The position numbers and the translations under genes are program-made. From Tigriopus japonicus (lineage: Eukaryota; Arthropoda; Copepoda; Harpacticoida; Harpacticidae), in contig CM021314.1 of the NCBI GenBank assembly GCA_010645155.1, positions 6,265,268 to 6,329,267 on the forward strand: a stretch of DNA of 64,000 bases. Direction: 5' to 3'. Shown here piece after piece: positions 39,371 to 52,541 of the stretch. The first letter of the stretch is position 1, and the number at the start of each line of letters is the position of its first letter. Below the pieces are notes generated by a model. That model was not told where the DNA came from, did not search any database, and saw only the letters and a list, made by a program, of their open reading frames with translations.

Positions 39371-42300
39371 GTAAGTCTTTTACTGAGCAGGAATGGTGCA
39401 AAAGGAGTTGTGGGTATTTTTTGCAGGGCTCTTCTTGGTCATGCATTCTTCAAGGGTAAAATTGAAAGTCATTTCTGGCCTACCCTCTGCCATTGTGGAG
39501 CCAAAAAGTTCGAAGAGCAATTTGTACGGATTGCCGACCAACCTCAGGGACGGGAGCCAATTTAGAAAATCGTTAAGGCCCTTCTATAATGTTCGAGTAT
39601 GAGTTATCAGATTATGATCGAGATGCCTCACATTCTCGATTGTGGTAGAACATGGTTTTGAGAGTCTTGATGATCAAGGTAAACTGCCTTGTCCAAGCGG
39701 CTCGATTGCAACCATGGTTTTGTCTAGTATTTCATGCCATACAGAATCGTATGGACTCGATCTGGAGGCCAATCAAGGTTTCACGATTTTGGCCAGTGTC
39801 CAGCCAGCATCCTATTGAGTTCGGACCAGATCCTGATCATCATCATGGTCGTCGTCGCCGTCTTTGTCGTCGTCTTGATCATCTTCATACAGTTCACTGT
39901 TGTATGGCGTTGACGGTGAGTACGTAGAAAAATTCGGTTGGACGCTCATTTGCGAGAAGATAAATGTCAGTTTGGTCAGATGGACCCTTCATGGCAGGCT
40001 AGCCAACGAATCATGCCACCGCTGATCTAAACCCCAGGCCCTGGACAATAAGTCATCTTGTTCAACTTGAAGCTTTGGTCACGTCTTCCACACTCACTCA
40101 CCACTCGAGAGTCTCAGAGTCCCAAAGCTTGTGGTATGGTACTTTCAACGAGGGGTGTCTATGCCCACGACCATCGACTTTGATCAAATTATCTCCACAA
40201 AATATCCGTAGCACCAGCTCATTGGCGTCCATCCACCTATCTATCTATCCGTTCTTTTGCTTTGGTAAGTTTGATCACTGGGGTCGAAGGTTTGGAGTGG
40301 TGCTTTGGCAAATGGTAAAGATCAAGAATTAATGTTAAGCCCTAATATCAATCTGATAAGGGAGCCAAATATGTTGTTTCACATAATAATGATTGTTTCT
40401 CAGAGAGACAGTGGCCAAACCTATGCCAAGTGAATCGAGAAATAATTAGGCCTTCGAACACAAGGGGGCCAGACTATTGTACCAAGAAGATCTATATATC
40501 TCTCATGCCTCATGACTCCCCAGAGTGTCTTCGGCCGAATTTACACAAAATTCACCTCCATCCTATTTTGCTCTTACCCACGCCAAGGTGGATGGCGATA
40601 ATGCTTTATCTAGGGTAATGCACATTATGTGTCATATCAGGAGGGGACAAGCCTTCAAATATTCCCATGTGCTTTGTATACGATATCCGCAAAGATCGCT
40701 TGGCTGAACGTATCTCTGCTACTAACTTAAATGAGTGGTTATTACGTTTCCCGCCTAGTTCTTCTTCTTCTTCTGCTTCTGTCTCTTTCCTTGTGCCTCT
40801 CCGTGTCCCAGAAGTGTACAATCCCACGTTCAGTGCCAAGTACGAACCATTCAGGTTTAGTGGGACAAGGCAGGGAAGTCCGTGCGTTCGTCCTCCGCCT
40901 CCGTTCCTTTACTCTCCTTCTCGTGTTCTTCCCACACCAATGACCTACCAACCTTTCATTGTCCTGATCCCAAGAGATTACAACCTTTTGCTGGTATGGT
41001 CATTAGACTTGCTCTCCCTCAATCCAATCGAATCCACCAAACCAAGGGTCCTCATGGGCAAGTACCTTCTACATACCAAACTACTACGTTCGACGACTCG
41101 GAAGGCAACAACCAGGCAAGTCAAAATGCGGGAAAGAACATTGAAGCCAGGACCAGAGAGCCAACCAACCACTGGATCGTTGCCCACAAGGGACTAGTAA
41201 GACTTTTGGCTTGCGTGTGGACCCACGACGAAGACCCGGGGAAACCTCCAAGATGACGCTCATGGTGGTCTCAACCATCAATTTGTGGACGAGGCTATGT
41301 TGGCAAGCTACCACTCATTGATCCATGAATAAATGCCACGTTGGAGGCTGGTATTTGACATGTTAATCGTAGGCCAAGACATCTATTCATCCTTGTGTTG
41401 CCGAGCTCCTTCATTCCAATAATCGTTGTATCCGTTCATAGAACCAACCTCCAAAATATGACCAACAGCAGAAGGTTGTTCCTTTGGTGGCAGCCGAAAT
41501 CCCTAAATCCTTTGGGACCGCGTACCACGCCCTTCGCAAAGGCGTTGTCGCACTCGAAAGAACCCTCCGTGGATCCAGCTGCTGGATTTATCCTGGACTT
41601 GATCATTCGGTAGAAAAATTGACCCCACCTTCCAGTAACCTTTTCAAATTCCATCTCATCCGGCCAGAAACCACGTTTTCAATGCCCAGAACAGCACATT
41701 GTGTAAATCGAGCAAGCGAACTTAACATAACACTGTTCAAGTACGTACAACATAGCAGAGCTAGAGCAAGGGAGTTCCTTTGTTGTTGTGAATGTTTAAC
41801 GTTCTGAAAAGGGATCGTCCGAAATTTGATCCTTCCAGGTAGATTACACCGTCTATTGACCTTCCTACATACTCGATGTAAAATTTTCATTGGATTACAA
41901 TTCAGCTTGTGTTATTTTGTCCTTCTTCTATGAGAAGGGGGAAGCAGCAATATACGAACATATAGTAAGAAGACTTACAAGAACCCCTTTTCACTTCTTT
42001 CTCTGGCTTTGAACTTTAAAACCGGGAGCACAAAAAATCGTTCGTCATCCTAACGTGGAAGTACCAGAGAAGACAAGTCCTTTCTCATCGGTTCCTTATC
42101 CTTCCCCGGCGTTGGTTGTATTGGTCCAATTGAGTTTGTGTTTCAATTACTCTTCGTTTAGTTTCCAATCAAAGCCCATTTCCTTGGACTTCTTTCCTTT
42201 GGTCGCTCTCACATGGGGAACAACCATTTTCCACCCGGGACTTAATTGAGACAAATGACTCTTTCTGGACACACAATCAAAGGATTAGGGCGTCCATCGA

Positions 42301-43504
42301 TTTTTCCTCTTGGTCCATGGAACAACACTGAATGAACCTTTTGTGAGCGGGGTCTTGGGAGGTCACCTCCTGCAACAGATCAATTAACCGATACCCAATA
42401 CGACCCAAAGGGCGAGCAATGAGCCTTAGGTAAATGTTGTCCCACCCTCGTGCAACAACGTTCCACTGGGATTCTCACTGTCTTAATCCAAAGCTGACTG
42501 ACCGTTAGATCACTCAAAGGGTCTTTTCCCAGGATTTGTGTCTCAATTGCTGCCTTAAGGGAAATAGAGTTGTCTCCATGAAAACATGAAATGACAAAAG
42601 AAGGGAGCTGACAAGTCTGGCTAAATGTCCAGTTTGGTCTCCCTCTCGTTTTTCCTTCTTCTCTACAATTTGATCAAGTCATCTCTTCGACTCCAGCGTT
42701 CATGATAATGAAGCTTTGAATTTTTCACGACCACTCGTTCTCGTCTAGTATGGAATTGACTTTTTAAGGTCTGACTGGCCAAAGTAGGGGGAGAAATGGT
42801 CTTAATTCTCATGCGATGCCACCAAAAACAGCTCTGTCCATGTGCAATTCTCAGTAGCTCAAAGTTCGTCGGGAGCCATCGGGGAGAGCAGTCACACACC
42901 GTCCTCTCACAAAAGGCAAAATGATGAGTTTGATTAGAGGGGCCATCGAAATTAAAGGTAACAGACACATTGGATGAACCCTCACTTCAAAGGGTCCCCT
43001 GAATGCTGTCTTGCTCGCCCTGTCTCTGCTTCTCATGGTGGTCAATCCCTCATTACTGAGCCGAAAGAGAATGGATGGCCCCAACCACCCATCGAAAAGT
43101 GGGCGGCAGCTGGTCTATGGGTGGGAGTGTCAGCTGAGAGACCCAGAACAGAAGCAGTGTTTTCCTCGCGACAATGGAAAAAAAAGAAGAGTCAATTTGG
43201 TGGTAGTAATAGGGGAAGCTCAAGACCAGAGAATCAAGCCACCTTCTCACACACGTTGATACAACATCGTAACACTACTACATGCAGTTCAGATGGAGGA
43301 GCAACGAATGAGAAGTGACCAGTAGTCCAGTATATAGTAGGTCTTCTTTCACTCACACCAGACGGACGGATGGACCGTCGGACTAGAGGATGAGAAAATG
43401 CCTAGAGCGTCACCACTCTCTGTGAGTCCTCTGGTTCTAATTGCCATGGCTTTGTCTCTGACTCAGTTTGCTTGGACAACCAAAAACTCATGAGGAAGAA
43501 GATG

Positions 43505-43552
43505 GTGATGATGATGACGACGACGATCATCACCACCACCACCACCACCGCC
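43505..43552. repeat. Compound GAT/GAC/CAC triplet repeat
   Basis: GATGATGAT passes to GACGACGAC, then ATCATC and seven or so CAC/ACC units. The two ends are partly complementary only in the GAT/ATC part. Confidence 0.9.
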
Positions 43553-45060
43553 ATAATGGTTGCGGTGCTGCTTAGCGAGGAGGCCGAAGTTCACTTCATT
43601 GACAGAAACATGAAGGAGGCTTGATTTATTCGCCTTCATTCATGACCCCCTCAATTTCATTTAACTGTGATTAAGCTTCACTTCACAATGGGCAACGATC
43701 TGGGTGATGCAACGGCGTTCGATTTCCTGCCGAGGTCGAGGGAACTCCTCCAAAGTGCTGAGATCATGTATGGTCAGACATCGAGAGCATTTGGTGGGTG
43801 ACCACAAAAGTATAGGAATTAGAGTGACTCCTCTTCTCTCTCGGACGTCTCCCAGAGACCATTGTTATTTGGTCAAGGCTCAATTTTCCACCTTGGCCAA
43901 CAAAACTGCCATGACGAGTGTACCACCGTCCTCGGGGGCCCACCTCAATCTTTGTGGACAAGTATCTACGCACTACTTGCCTGAGTTGGTACTCTTCAAG
44001 CCAAACAGACAAATGATCAATGTTGCCTGTCTGGTCAGTCCTCCAGGAAAAGAGGAGTCATTACTTGTCGAACCTTTGTTGGTTGTCGGTCTGCTCACTC
44101 TCAAGATCATCGTGATGAAGAAATACTACCTTCACTACTCCTACTCTATGACCAGGAGGTTTGGATTATGGACAGAGTGTGCTGCCGTCTTGCAAGTGAC
44201 AAAAAGAAATATGTTTTTGGCGGCACAAGAAGACTTCTACCTCGCTCATAGCGTACGCCACTCCATACATCATTCTCCTGTTGACCATGAGTGCTTCTGG
44301 AATCAATCACAGAAACTTATGCTGTTGACCTTTTTGTGCCAATGAATGTCCGCTTAAGATTTCAAAAGAGTCTTGTGTCGGCTTGTCCGAGCCAATGGAG
44401 GTGTACAACCATTTCGTTCATGGCACCAAAGAGGCTTATTCAATTATTACTTGGGTTGGACTTGGGGAAATAAGACGCCCGACCATAAAAAGCCTCGAAA
44501 GTGAGCGTATTGATTTAAGATTGGAATTTTGATTGAGATCGTGTTTTTTTCCCGATGAGCCTTCTCGGTTCAAACCCTTTGGAAAAGTAATGGGCAACAA
44601 AGATCAAAGATTTGATTTTCAAGAGAAGTTAATTTGGGCGTATTTTCCTTCTTTCTAGGTAAGCAATATCTTCTCTTCCCAACAACTTCTGCGTCGTTGA
44701 CGATGAACTCGCAGAAATATTTAGAAGGTGGACTCGGTGCTTGGCAATCCGCTTCTTTTCCGAGCTTCCCAAATGGTATGAAGGGGCGAATGAGGGGATT
44801 TTTTATTCTAGTTGTAACCTTATATCCCTTTGGACCATCATATCTCTATGTGGGAGAGAAAAAACGCTGAAAGGAAGGGAATAGGAAGAATTCACTTTTC
44901 GCATGCAAAGTAGACAATCTGGTCACAGATGGTCACGTGACCCACTCGACCACGGCCTCGACCAGTCTGAGCAGACAACCAAAGGGGGAAAATGGTCGGA
45001 GGATCTGGTTCAATCCTTTGGACAAAAGCAATCTTAAGATAAACGAGCTGTTCTAGGCTC

Positions 45061-45105
45061 GTCTTTCTCTCTCCCCTCGCCCTCTCTCTCTCTCTCTTTC
45101 TTCTC
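45061..45105. repeat. CT-rich tract
   Basis: Mostly CT dinucleotides with CCCTCG interruptions. It would give a GAGA tract on the opposite strand. Confidence 0.85.
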
Positions 45106-46877
45106 ACTCTTTCACGCCATTCTTGGCCCAAGAGTCCAAGTGTGTTCCAAGTTCGAAAAAACGGAATAAAATGGAACTTGAGGTGTGTGGGCGCGTATGT
45201 GCTTGGGTGATCCACGAACACTGTTTGTGCGTCCATTGTGGTACCGGGTGTGGTAAATGGGCTTGCTAAATTTCAAATCTATGCAAATGCCTCTCGGGGA
45301 AGAGCCAGTTTCCCTCGTCCTACGTGCTGGTCACATCCATCCCAGTTTTTTGGAAAAGTAATCGTTGTTGTCTGTAGTAATACCTTGGCAGGGATGCTAC
45401 TCACGGTGGCGGACCGCTGGAATGAGATCCGGCTGGATATGACTACTTCTCCCAGGGTCCTTTTTGAACGCACCAGGAGCCAGCCAGATTGTGGAAGTCG
45501 TTATTCTGCAAATAAAAAGCGTTTCATCGCATTAAATGCAAAAGACAAAGAAACTGGAGCGGTTGGAATGATGATCAAATCTCAGCTTGTCTTTCCCAAG
45601 TCCCGTCGGTTCTATGGACATGGACAGAAGCAGGCATCTGTAGAAAGAGAGAGAGATGATTGCCAGAAATTTCCAATGTGTCTCCTGTCCCCCTCACTCA
45701 TCATCCCTCATCACTTTGATTCGGTTTGAATTGAAGCGGTTTTTTCTTTCAACTGCGATTCAAAAGCCGTGAGAGAGTTTTTTTCAACCCTCCCTTTCTC
45801 TCCGTGTCCCCTCAGTGTAGGGACTAAATATGGAGGAACCCTAGGTCTTTAGAGTAAGGGGAGAGTACGCATATACCAGGACATGTGAGAGGTACTACCT
45901 TGCATATGTGATGTGCACAGAGCTCTAATGGGTCGAAAGGACCTTGGGTACTGGGTTTGTATAATCTTATCGCTCTTGGGTGAGTTTCTCTCATGGAACG
46001 AAGATCTCCCAGGGTTTTTAGCTTGTAGCCTAGTTCACCATTTGTCCCCTGGAATATGAAGGGGGACAATACGTATGAAAATACTCAAGGCGACTATTAA
46101 TGCTCCCATTCTTAGCCAAATGCTTCCGTGAAAGGAATCTTATCAACGTGAATACAGCCATTCACAATGGACATGTTGGACAGACACCAAGAGTACTGGT
46201 TTGCCGTCGCTACGTAGTAGTGAAACATGTTGTGTATCCCGAAATGGATTAAGTGTCGAATTACGATTACGCTTGAGAGGGTTTCATTAAAAATGGACCT
46301 CATTATCCTCGTCTTGGCTCTTGGTGGAGACACTCAGCATGCGTTTGAATTTAACACCCAACTAGGGAAGCAGGCAGGAGAGAGCTTGATTACGGACGGC
46401 AACAGGCTGTCCACATGAAGTTGGGAATTGATCAGCGCTCTATGTAAAGTTACTTGGACAACGCAATGAAAAGGTCTCCTTTATGGAAGACGAATGAGAA
46501 GGACATGGTCACCATTACCACCAGAAACTCTCTGAACGTCGCTTAGCTTTCCCCAGTTCCTTCTCGTTGGTTGAACCACAACCAAGATACGGCGACCACA
46601 TCAGCAGCTGGGATGAGCCTCAACCAAGGGAACAGAGTGAGCGAGTCAGTGAGGGAGTGACCGAGTAGAGGGGCCATGTTCCTTCTTGTACCAAGTTTTT
46701 CAACAACTTTTTTTGAATTTAATTCAAAGCTGCCAGGCGTAAACTGATTTAGAAGGCAACGATGAAATCCTGCGCGGCTTCTGGTGTTCTCAGTTGAACC
46801 ATTACCGCACACGGTCGAGCAGCTGAACCACACTACGTGTGTACCGAAAGAGCGAGGGTAAAGCAGCACTTGAACTG

Positions 46878-46910
46878 GTGGAGGAGGAGAAGGAGGAGGA
46901 GAAGGAGAAT
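46878..46910. repeat. (GGA)n tract
   Basis: GGAGGAGGAGAAGGAGG-type triplets; a similar tract lies at 35217 in intron 1. Confidence 0.85.
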
Positions 46911-46981
46911 CAAAAGAGCTTCGTCATATCAAATCTGATATCTTGACCGCTGAGGTTCTCTTTTTTTGAAGAGCACAGAGG

Positions 46982-46999
46982 ACTTCCAACGTTGGAAGT
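46982..46999. repeat. 18-bp perfect palindrome
   Basis: ACTTCCAAC is followed immediately by its exact reverse complement GTTGGAAGT. As duplex DNA this is a symmetric site suited to a dimeric protein. A single such palindrome in 64 kb can arise by chance. Confidence 0.6.
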
Positions 47000-48402
47000 T
47001 GGATTGGACCGTGCAGTTCGTAGAGGAAGACGAAGAAGGGAGAGCTTGAGATGCATATGCAATGGTCTCCCCGTAGTTCACAGCTGGGCTACTTATTCCC
47101 TAAACTGGGGCTTTGGAGTTTGAGAAGCGCTGCTGGGCAACCATATTTCAAAATTAAGCTTGCATCTCGGTCTCTTCATTGGATACCCTTACCCTTAAGG
47201 CAGACTTCCGAAACCGACGAAGGCAACAGTAATTGTTATCAGTCCATATGAAGCTCATCATGTGTGATAAATGTAGATCAAAAAATCATTTTCACTTCTC
47301 CTCCCCCAATCAGGGTTTTTTCTTTCTCTTTTTTTCTCTTCCGTCCCTTCCTGTGATTCAGTTCCTGTACATTTCGTGTGTTTGGGCCAGTTTCCGTCCA
47401 TCAAAAGGGACGATAACTAGCCTTGATGATGATTTTCCCCATCTTTTGGCTAGTTTATCATTTCGGGTCCCAACTTGGGCATATATCCTGGTGATATGGC
47501 TCTCGTCACAAACGCCTCTCACATCTGGCTTGTCAAGTCCAAGTTTTCATATGTCATCAGAGAGTGTTATCAACAATGATGCTTTAGGGGCCTTGAGAGA
47601 TGTCAAAGTGCTGGAGGCAATCAGGAATGCCCATTTGATTGGAGAGATCACTCCAACTTTTGTCCAGAATTCTGCCTCAAAGTGAGGCAGCAGGAGGACG
47701 ACGACGAGGAAGAAAAGGAGGATGTGCAGAGGGTGATGATATTTTTTAGCCCGCTGGGTGTGCAAGCTACTCACTCTAAAGCAAGCCACCAACCAAGTAG
47801 CCTGCCGTCGGCCACTTTTAATCGCTGGGGCGAGTTGTTTTTTGTGAAGAGATCCTACGAAACAACATCGATCACGTTCCGAACAAGAGGGGACATTGGG
47901 CCAAAGAAAGACCCAAGAGGACCCCAAAGTCCCACTGACCCAAGTGGGCTATGATGTATTAGGTGAATCCGCTCTGGCGGAAAGATATGGCAATGAAGCG
48001 GGAGACGCGAGAGAAAACCAAAGAAAGAAGAAAACGACATAAAAATTGTGCCGCGTGGTACTAGGTACACAGTACACTCACTCCAGTGAGAAAGAAAACT
48101 CATCTCAATTTCGTTTCCACCCAGAAGTGACCCGCTTTGGCCCAAACCATTAACTTGTAATTCCGCTCTAATATCTTGGATCGTTTGGAGTCCACGGCAG
48201 AAATAGTCGTATTTTTCAATACCGCCCCGATGAATATTAATGCGGGGTGGAGCCTGAACCATGGCCACGCAGTCATATAAAATCACTTTGCCATGCCTAC
48301 ACCGATTTGGCCCTTTTCAACGTGGGGGCATTTAAAAACAAACATTATTTTAGATTAGTTCAATTTTTCCCAGCCATGTGGGCTAACTGATGGAAGGCCA
48401 CA

Positions 48403-48430
48403 ACGACGACGAAGGAGAAGAAGAAGAAGG
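48403..48430. repeat. (GAC)n/(GAA)n triplet tract
   Basis: Three ACG triplets run into GGAGAAGAAGAAGAAGG. Plain low-complexity DNA. Confidence 0.85.
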
Positions 48431-49211
48431 ATGGGCTGAATCCTCTCGCTCATCTTCATTGGCCTGATGAACGTAAGCTGAGCTATCTTCTATTTACTGG
48501 ACGAACATTTGTGTAGGCTCGAACCACCATCCATGCCACTTCTTTGTACATGGAGAAATGGGAAAAATTTGGTTGTCTCAAATGCCATAAATATTGGCAG
48601 AAGATTGCGTGGGCTCGCCAAACACATTCATGTGGTACTTGAGGCATCAAACCATCAGAGGCGGCAGCCTCGGCTGGAGCATCAGCAGTATTCGTCTTTG
48701 ATGATTATGAGTTTGGGCTGACCTCTCTGATGTGGCATGTGGGCGGGCATCCATCTCGTGGTGCGTATGAACGTCCTTTGCCTGAAGATGCATCCAGGTA
48801 ACTTACGGGAGATGAGTTAAGAGGTGAACTCGGTCGGGATTACATAAACTTGGTTCATGGCCTGGATTAGTGTTTAAGATTTTAGATTCAACCGTTCTAA
48901 AATGGTGATAAATTTGCAAACCCTTCGGTTTTATTTTTCCCCCTGGTCAAAATGCTTCCATCATAAATCCCGAATGCAATACAGGGCGAAGTGGTTTACT
49001 TTCGAGAATCCCAACCGAGTTCACATAGGCAATCATTGTGCAAAGAGGAGGCCGTGGGGTCTCTAATATGTAGTCAGTCAAAAGAGAGCGACAGCGATAT
49101 CATTTCGATGCTTGATGATGCCCAAATAATACTCTGCTGCCTGAGCCACCACCTCACTCTCGCGCAAAAGAAGGAGGAGGTGGAGAATAATAGGGCCTTG
49201 GATGGCCTGGG

Positions 49212-49230
49212 TCCATCCATCCATCCATCC
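49212..49230. repeat. (CCAT)n microsatellite
   Basis: Four and a half CCAT units in intron 2. Confidence 0.95.
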
Positions 49231-50069
49231 TTCTCTCCACTGGCCATGGACCACGCCATCCATGATGCTTTGGGTGAGAAGAATGTCTTCTCGTCTGTCC
49301 ATTTGCCTCGTCCATCCTGCTAGCTTGATTTGGGATGCATTATTCCGCGAAGATGATCCTTATAATGCAATTCAACTCCTGCACCATGTGTCATCTGTTT
49401 TAAAAGACGGGGTGCATTACCTGCCATTGGCCATGTCCACCCAGAACGTCCCTTGAAAAGTCTAAATTGCCCCAGCATTTTTCGCAGACCTGCCTTGTTC
49501 AACAGGGAAGAGATTGTGAGAAAAGAATAAGAAGAAGAATGCACCCGAGTACAGTACAGTGTTCCTTATGAAGATGTGGAGCAAACGGACCCATTGTGTC
49601 CATTGGCCAGAAATCTCGGTGCAAACTTTGGAAAACTTTTGGAATATTTATCTGACCTCGTCAGTGCGCCCATGTAAAAATAGCTCACCATGAGGCTTTT
49701 AAGGAGGGAGGGGAACGGACATGGAAGAGAAAAGAAACTCTTTTTTTGCAGCAAACCGTTTTTATTCCCGGCTTAAAGCAACGACGTGAACAAGACAAAT
49801 GATTTATCTTCTGACATATGAGCAAACGGTGGTGTGGTATGCTACGGTATGCTCGTGGTAGAATAAGCAAGAAATTACGGCCTCACTTCCAGCGAATCGG
49901 CCATTGCTGCCCTCTCAAAAGGGCCCCCCTTACTGGACTTTACCTCCATGGAGTCTTGCAGGAAAAAAAGGGTTGGGTCAAGGAGGCATACGCCTGCTTC
50001 GAAAGAACTCTATGGAAGATTCAGTAAAGAAGGAGGTGAGGTGGAGGTGGAGAATGAGGAAGGCGAAGA

Positions 50070-50118
50070 AGATGATGATGGTGGTGGTGATGATGATGAT
50101 GATGGTGGTGATGATGGA
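50070..50118. repeat. (GAT)n/(GGT)n triplet repeat
   Basis: GATGATGATGGTGGTGGT is followed by five more GAT units and GGTGGTGATGATGG. In one frame it encodes an Asp/Gly run, which explains the longer open frames here. Confidence 0.9.
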
Positions 50119-52466
50119 GATGACCAATGGAGCCAGGGAGGTATCCTCAACCAATGTGCAGACTCACCCAAGGCACGAAATATTCATTGAGTGCGCCTAC
50201 CTTCAATTGAACTTCTGGCCCTCGTGGTTATGTATGCAAATGACCACTCTTTGTAGCAAGGCATCTATCATATAATTTTCGTGAATAATAATTTCTGGGT
50301 AAGGTTGTCGGTGGGTTAGTTAACTGAATGGTTGGCACTTTACTCTTGCTCACTGGCCTTGTAGTACAGCTGTAGCTTTGGCTGGCCAGGGCTCGTCGTC
50401 CCTCGCTGTGACACCTATGTTTTTGCACTAAATTGCGAGTTAAACGTGATTGTTAGCAACCATGAGCCTGGTTTTAATTCATTGCTCTTTTTTGGCCACA
50501 CTGTAATCATTATTTATTCATAAATATTCAGGAAGATGCTTGTGTACATTCATAGTGCTTGACAGGTTTTCCCCTCAAATAACAGCTTGGTCATCTCTCA
50601 CTCTCTCACTCACACACATACGCACAACAGTAAACTAAGCCATGCCTCCTTTTCTTTTGGAACATTCTTAGATTTTGGTCCGACTCTCAAGCATATAACA
50701 TTCGGAGCGGCCAGCAACACTCCATATTTAGAGTTTTATGAGTTTTACTCATTGAGTTAACTGGCCTTGCATTGCATGCCAAAAACCTCGACGAACCATA
50801 CCGCTCGCCTCCCTCAAATCTTCGCAGTAGTGGTGAGGAGCTTTTATATGTCTGGCCCCCATCACATGATGCTAAGTGCGCCAATAAATTTAGATTATTT
50901 CTTCCCCCTCACATTTCATCAGAAATCTCAGTGTGTGCCTGTGTCGTTAGAGCAGAGCGTGTTCCAGCTGTGAGCCAACTTCTGGATTCAAACCAGATCG
51001 CCCAGGAAGACGACCCGCACCCTACGAACAACGACCACGATGATGAATATTATCTTATTTGACCGTCCAGTACCACTCTCAGGGATCATCACCCTTTGCC
51101 GACTGCTTTTGGTCCGGTCATGATCCCATCATTTGGATTCTCGGCATGAACTTTGCAACTACTTTTTCAAAATGCTTGATGGCCCTTGCTGTCTAGTTCT
51201 TCTTTGGGTGCCTGGCCAACGACAGCAAACTAAAGAAAGAAAGAGAGATGCCGAGAAAGAAAAAAAGTGAGTACCCTTGCCTGGTCACTGGCCAAGGTAA
51301 TGGCTCGTGTAAACGATTAACTTGATCGGGACTTGCGGACAGTTTTATGAGGGAATAATCAAAATATGGGCGACTTTATGCTCTTAGCTCGTCTTTCGAT
51401 TGAACGGGGGGTAAACTGCTCATAAGTTAGGAAAGAACGCCAGAGCCAAGTGACAACTATGGTTGTCGAGGTTATCTTTGAGACTTTTCCGTCTAAGGGT
51501 CTTACTGAGCGGGCAATGGCCACTTTGTCGAGAGTCCAGCGGGCCAAGAGATCTTCCTTTTCTCTAGAGAATGTGTTTGGTTATTTCTTGGCTCTGGCAT
51601 CATTACACTTGGGTGTCAAGCTCAGCGTTCCTTGAGGATGATGCATTGCCCTCCTTGTTCCACATGCATCCGACAATAGTCAGTTTGGACCACGTCCCAC
51701 TTTATTTGAATATGCTAGTCGTCATTTATTATTATTAAAAGCTTACTCCACTCATCCTTATTAATAGAAACTCATGAAAATCAGGAGCTGTTCAACATTA
51801 CTACTCTCACCTTAACAGAAAATAACTGACGTTGCCTTTTGTTACTGGATCGTAAGAATAAGGCGGGCTTTTGATGATGTACGAAACCGCCCTTTATCAT
51901 AATTTGGACTTGGGCCAATTGTGGAGGGAACACATTAGGACCTTTTGGAACGTACAATCACAACTCCTTGATCTGAATTAGTTCCACCCACAAATATTTG
52001 TTCCTCCATCTCAGAATTGCTGGTCGGAAACGCACTAGCTCTTGACGATTCCAGGAGAAAAGAAGGCTAATCAATCTTAAACGAAGAAGCTCTTGGGTCC
52101 AAAACTGTCGTCCTCTCGTCTTCGCTTTAGATCATTGGAGGCTTGCTTTCCCTCACTCTTTTTTTCTGAGGCTCCGAACTGACTCTACCAAACTGGAACT
52201 TCCACTTCTCCCACACTAATAACGAGTGTGGACTGTGCAATGGCCAGGGCAACGAGGACCAATGGCCAATGGCCATATGAGGACACGTCCTTTCTGTCCT
52301 TGGACATTTGAAGAGGATAGCTCGCCGCCTCTGGCTCTTTGGACCATGTTCCATCTTCCTCGTCTTCTTCTTCTTTTTGTTGTCTGTTCTGAAAGCCAGG
52401 CCCCTCTTGCTTAGTTATGCACTACTGTACGTGGGAATGGACCTCGATCTCGCATGGCGGAGGAGG

Positions 52467-52541
52467 TGTAGTAGTAGTAGTTGTTGTTGTTGTTGCCGAT
52501 GGTGGTGATGGTGTTGGTGGTAGAGGTAGTGGAAGTGGTGG
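52467..52541. repeat. (GTA)n/(GTT)n/(GGT)n compound triplet repeat
   Basis: Four GTA units, five GTT units, then degenerate GGTGGTGATGGTG sequence over about 75 bp. Stop-free frames crossing it are repeat artefacts. Confidence 0.9.

Noticed and set aside
43704..44345. 213-codon open frame, the longest in the introns
   Set aside because: No domain or family resemblance and mixed composition. A frame of this length is not improbable among all six frames of 64 kb.
49948..50190. 80-codon frame with a long Asp/Gly run
   Set aside because: The run is the GAT/GGT microsatellite, and the frame has no other support.
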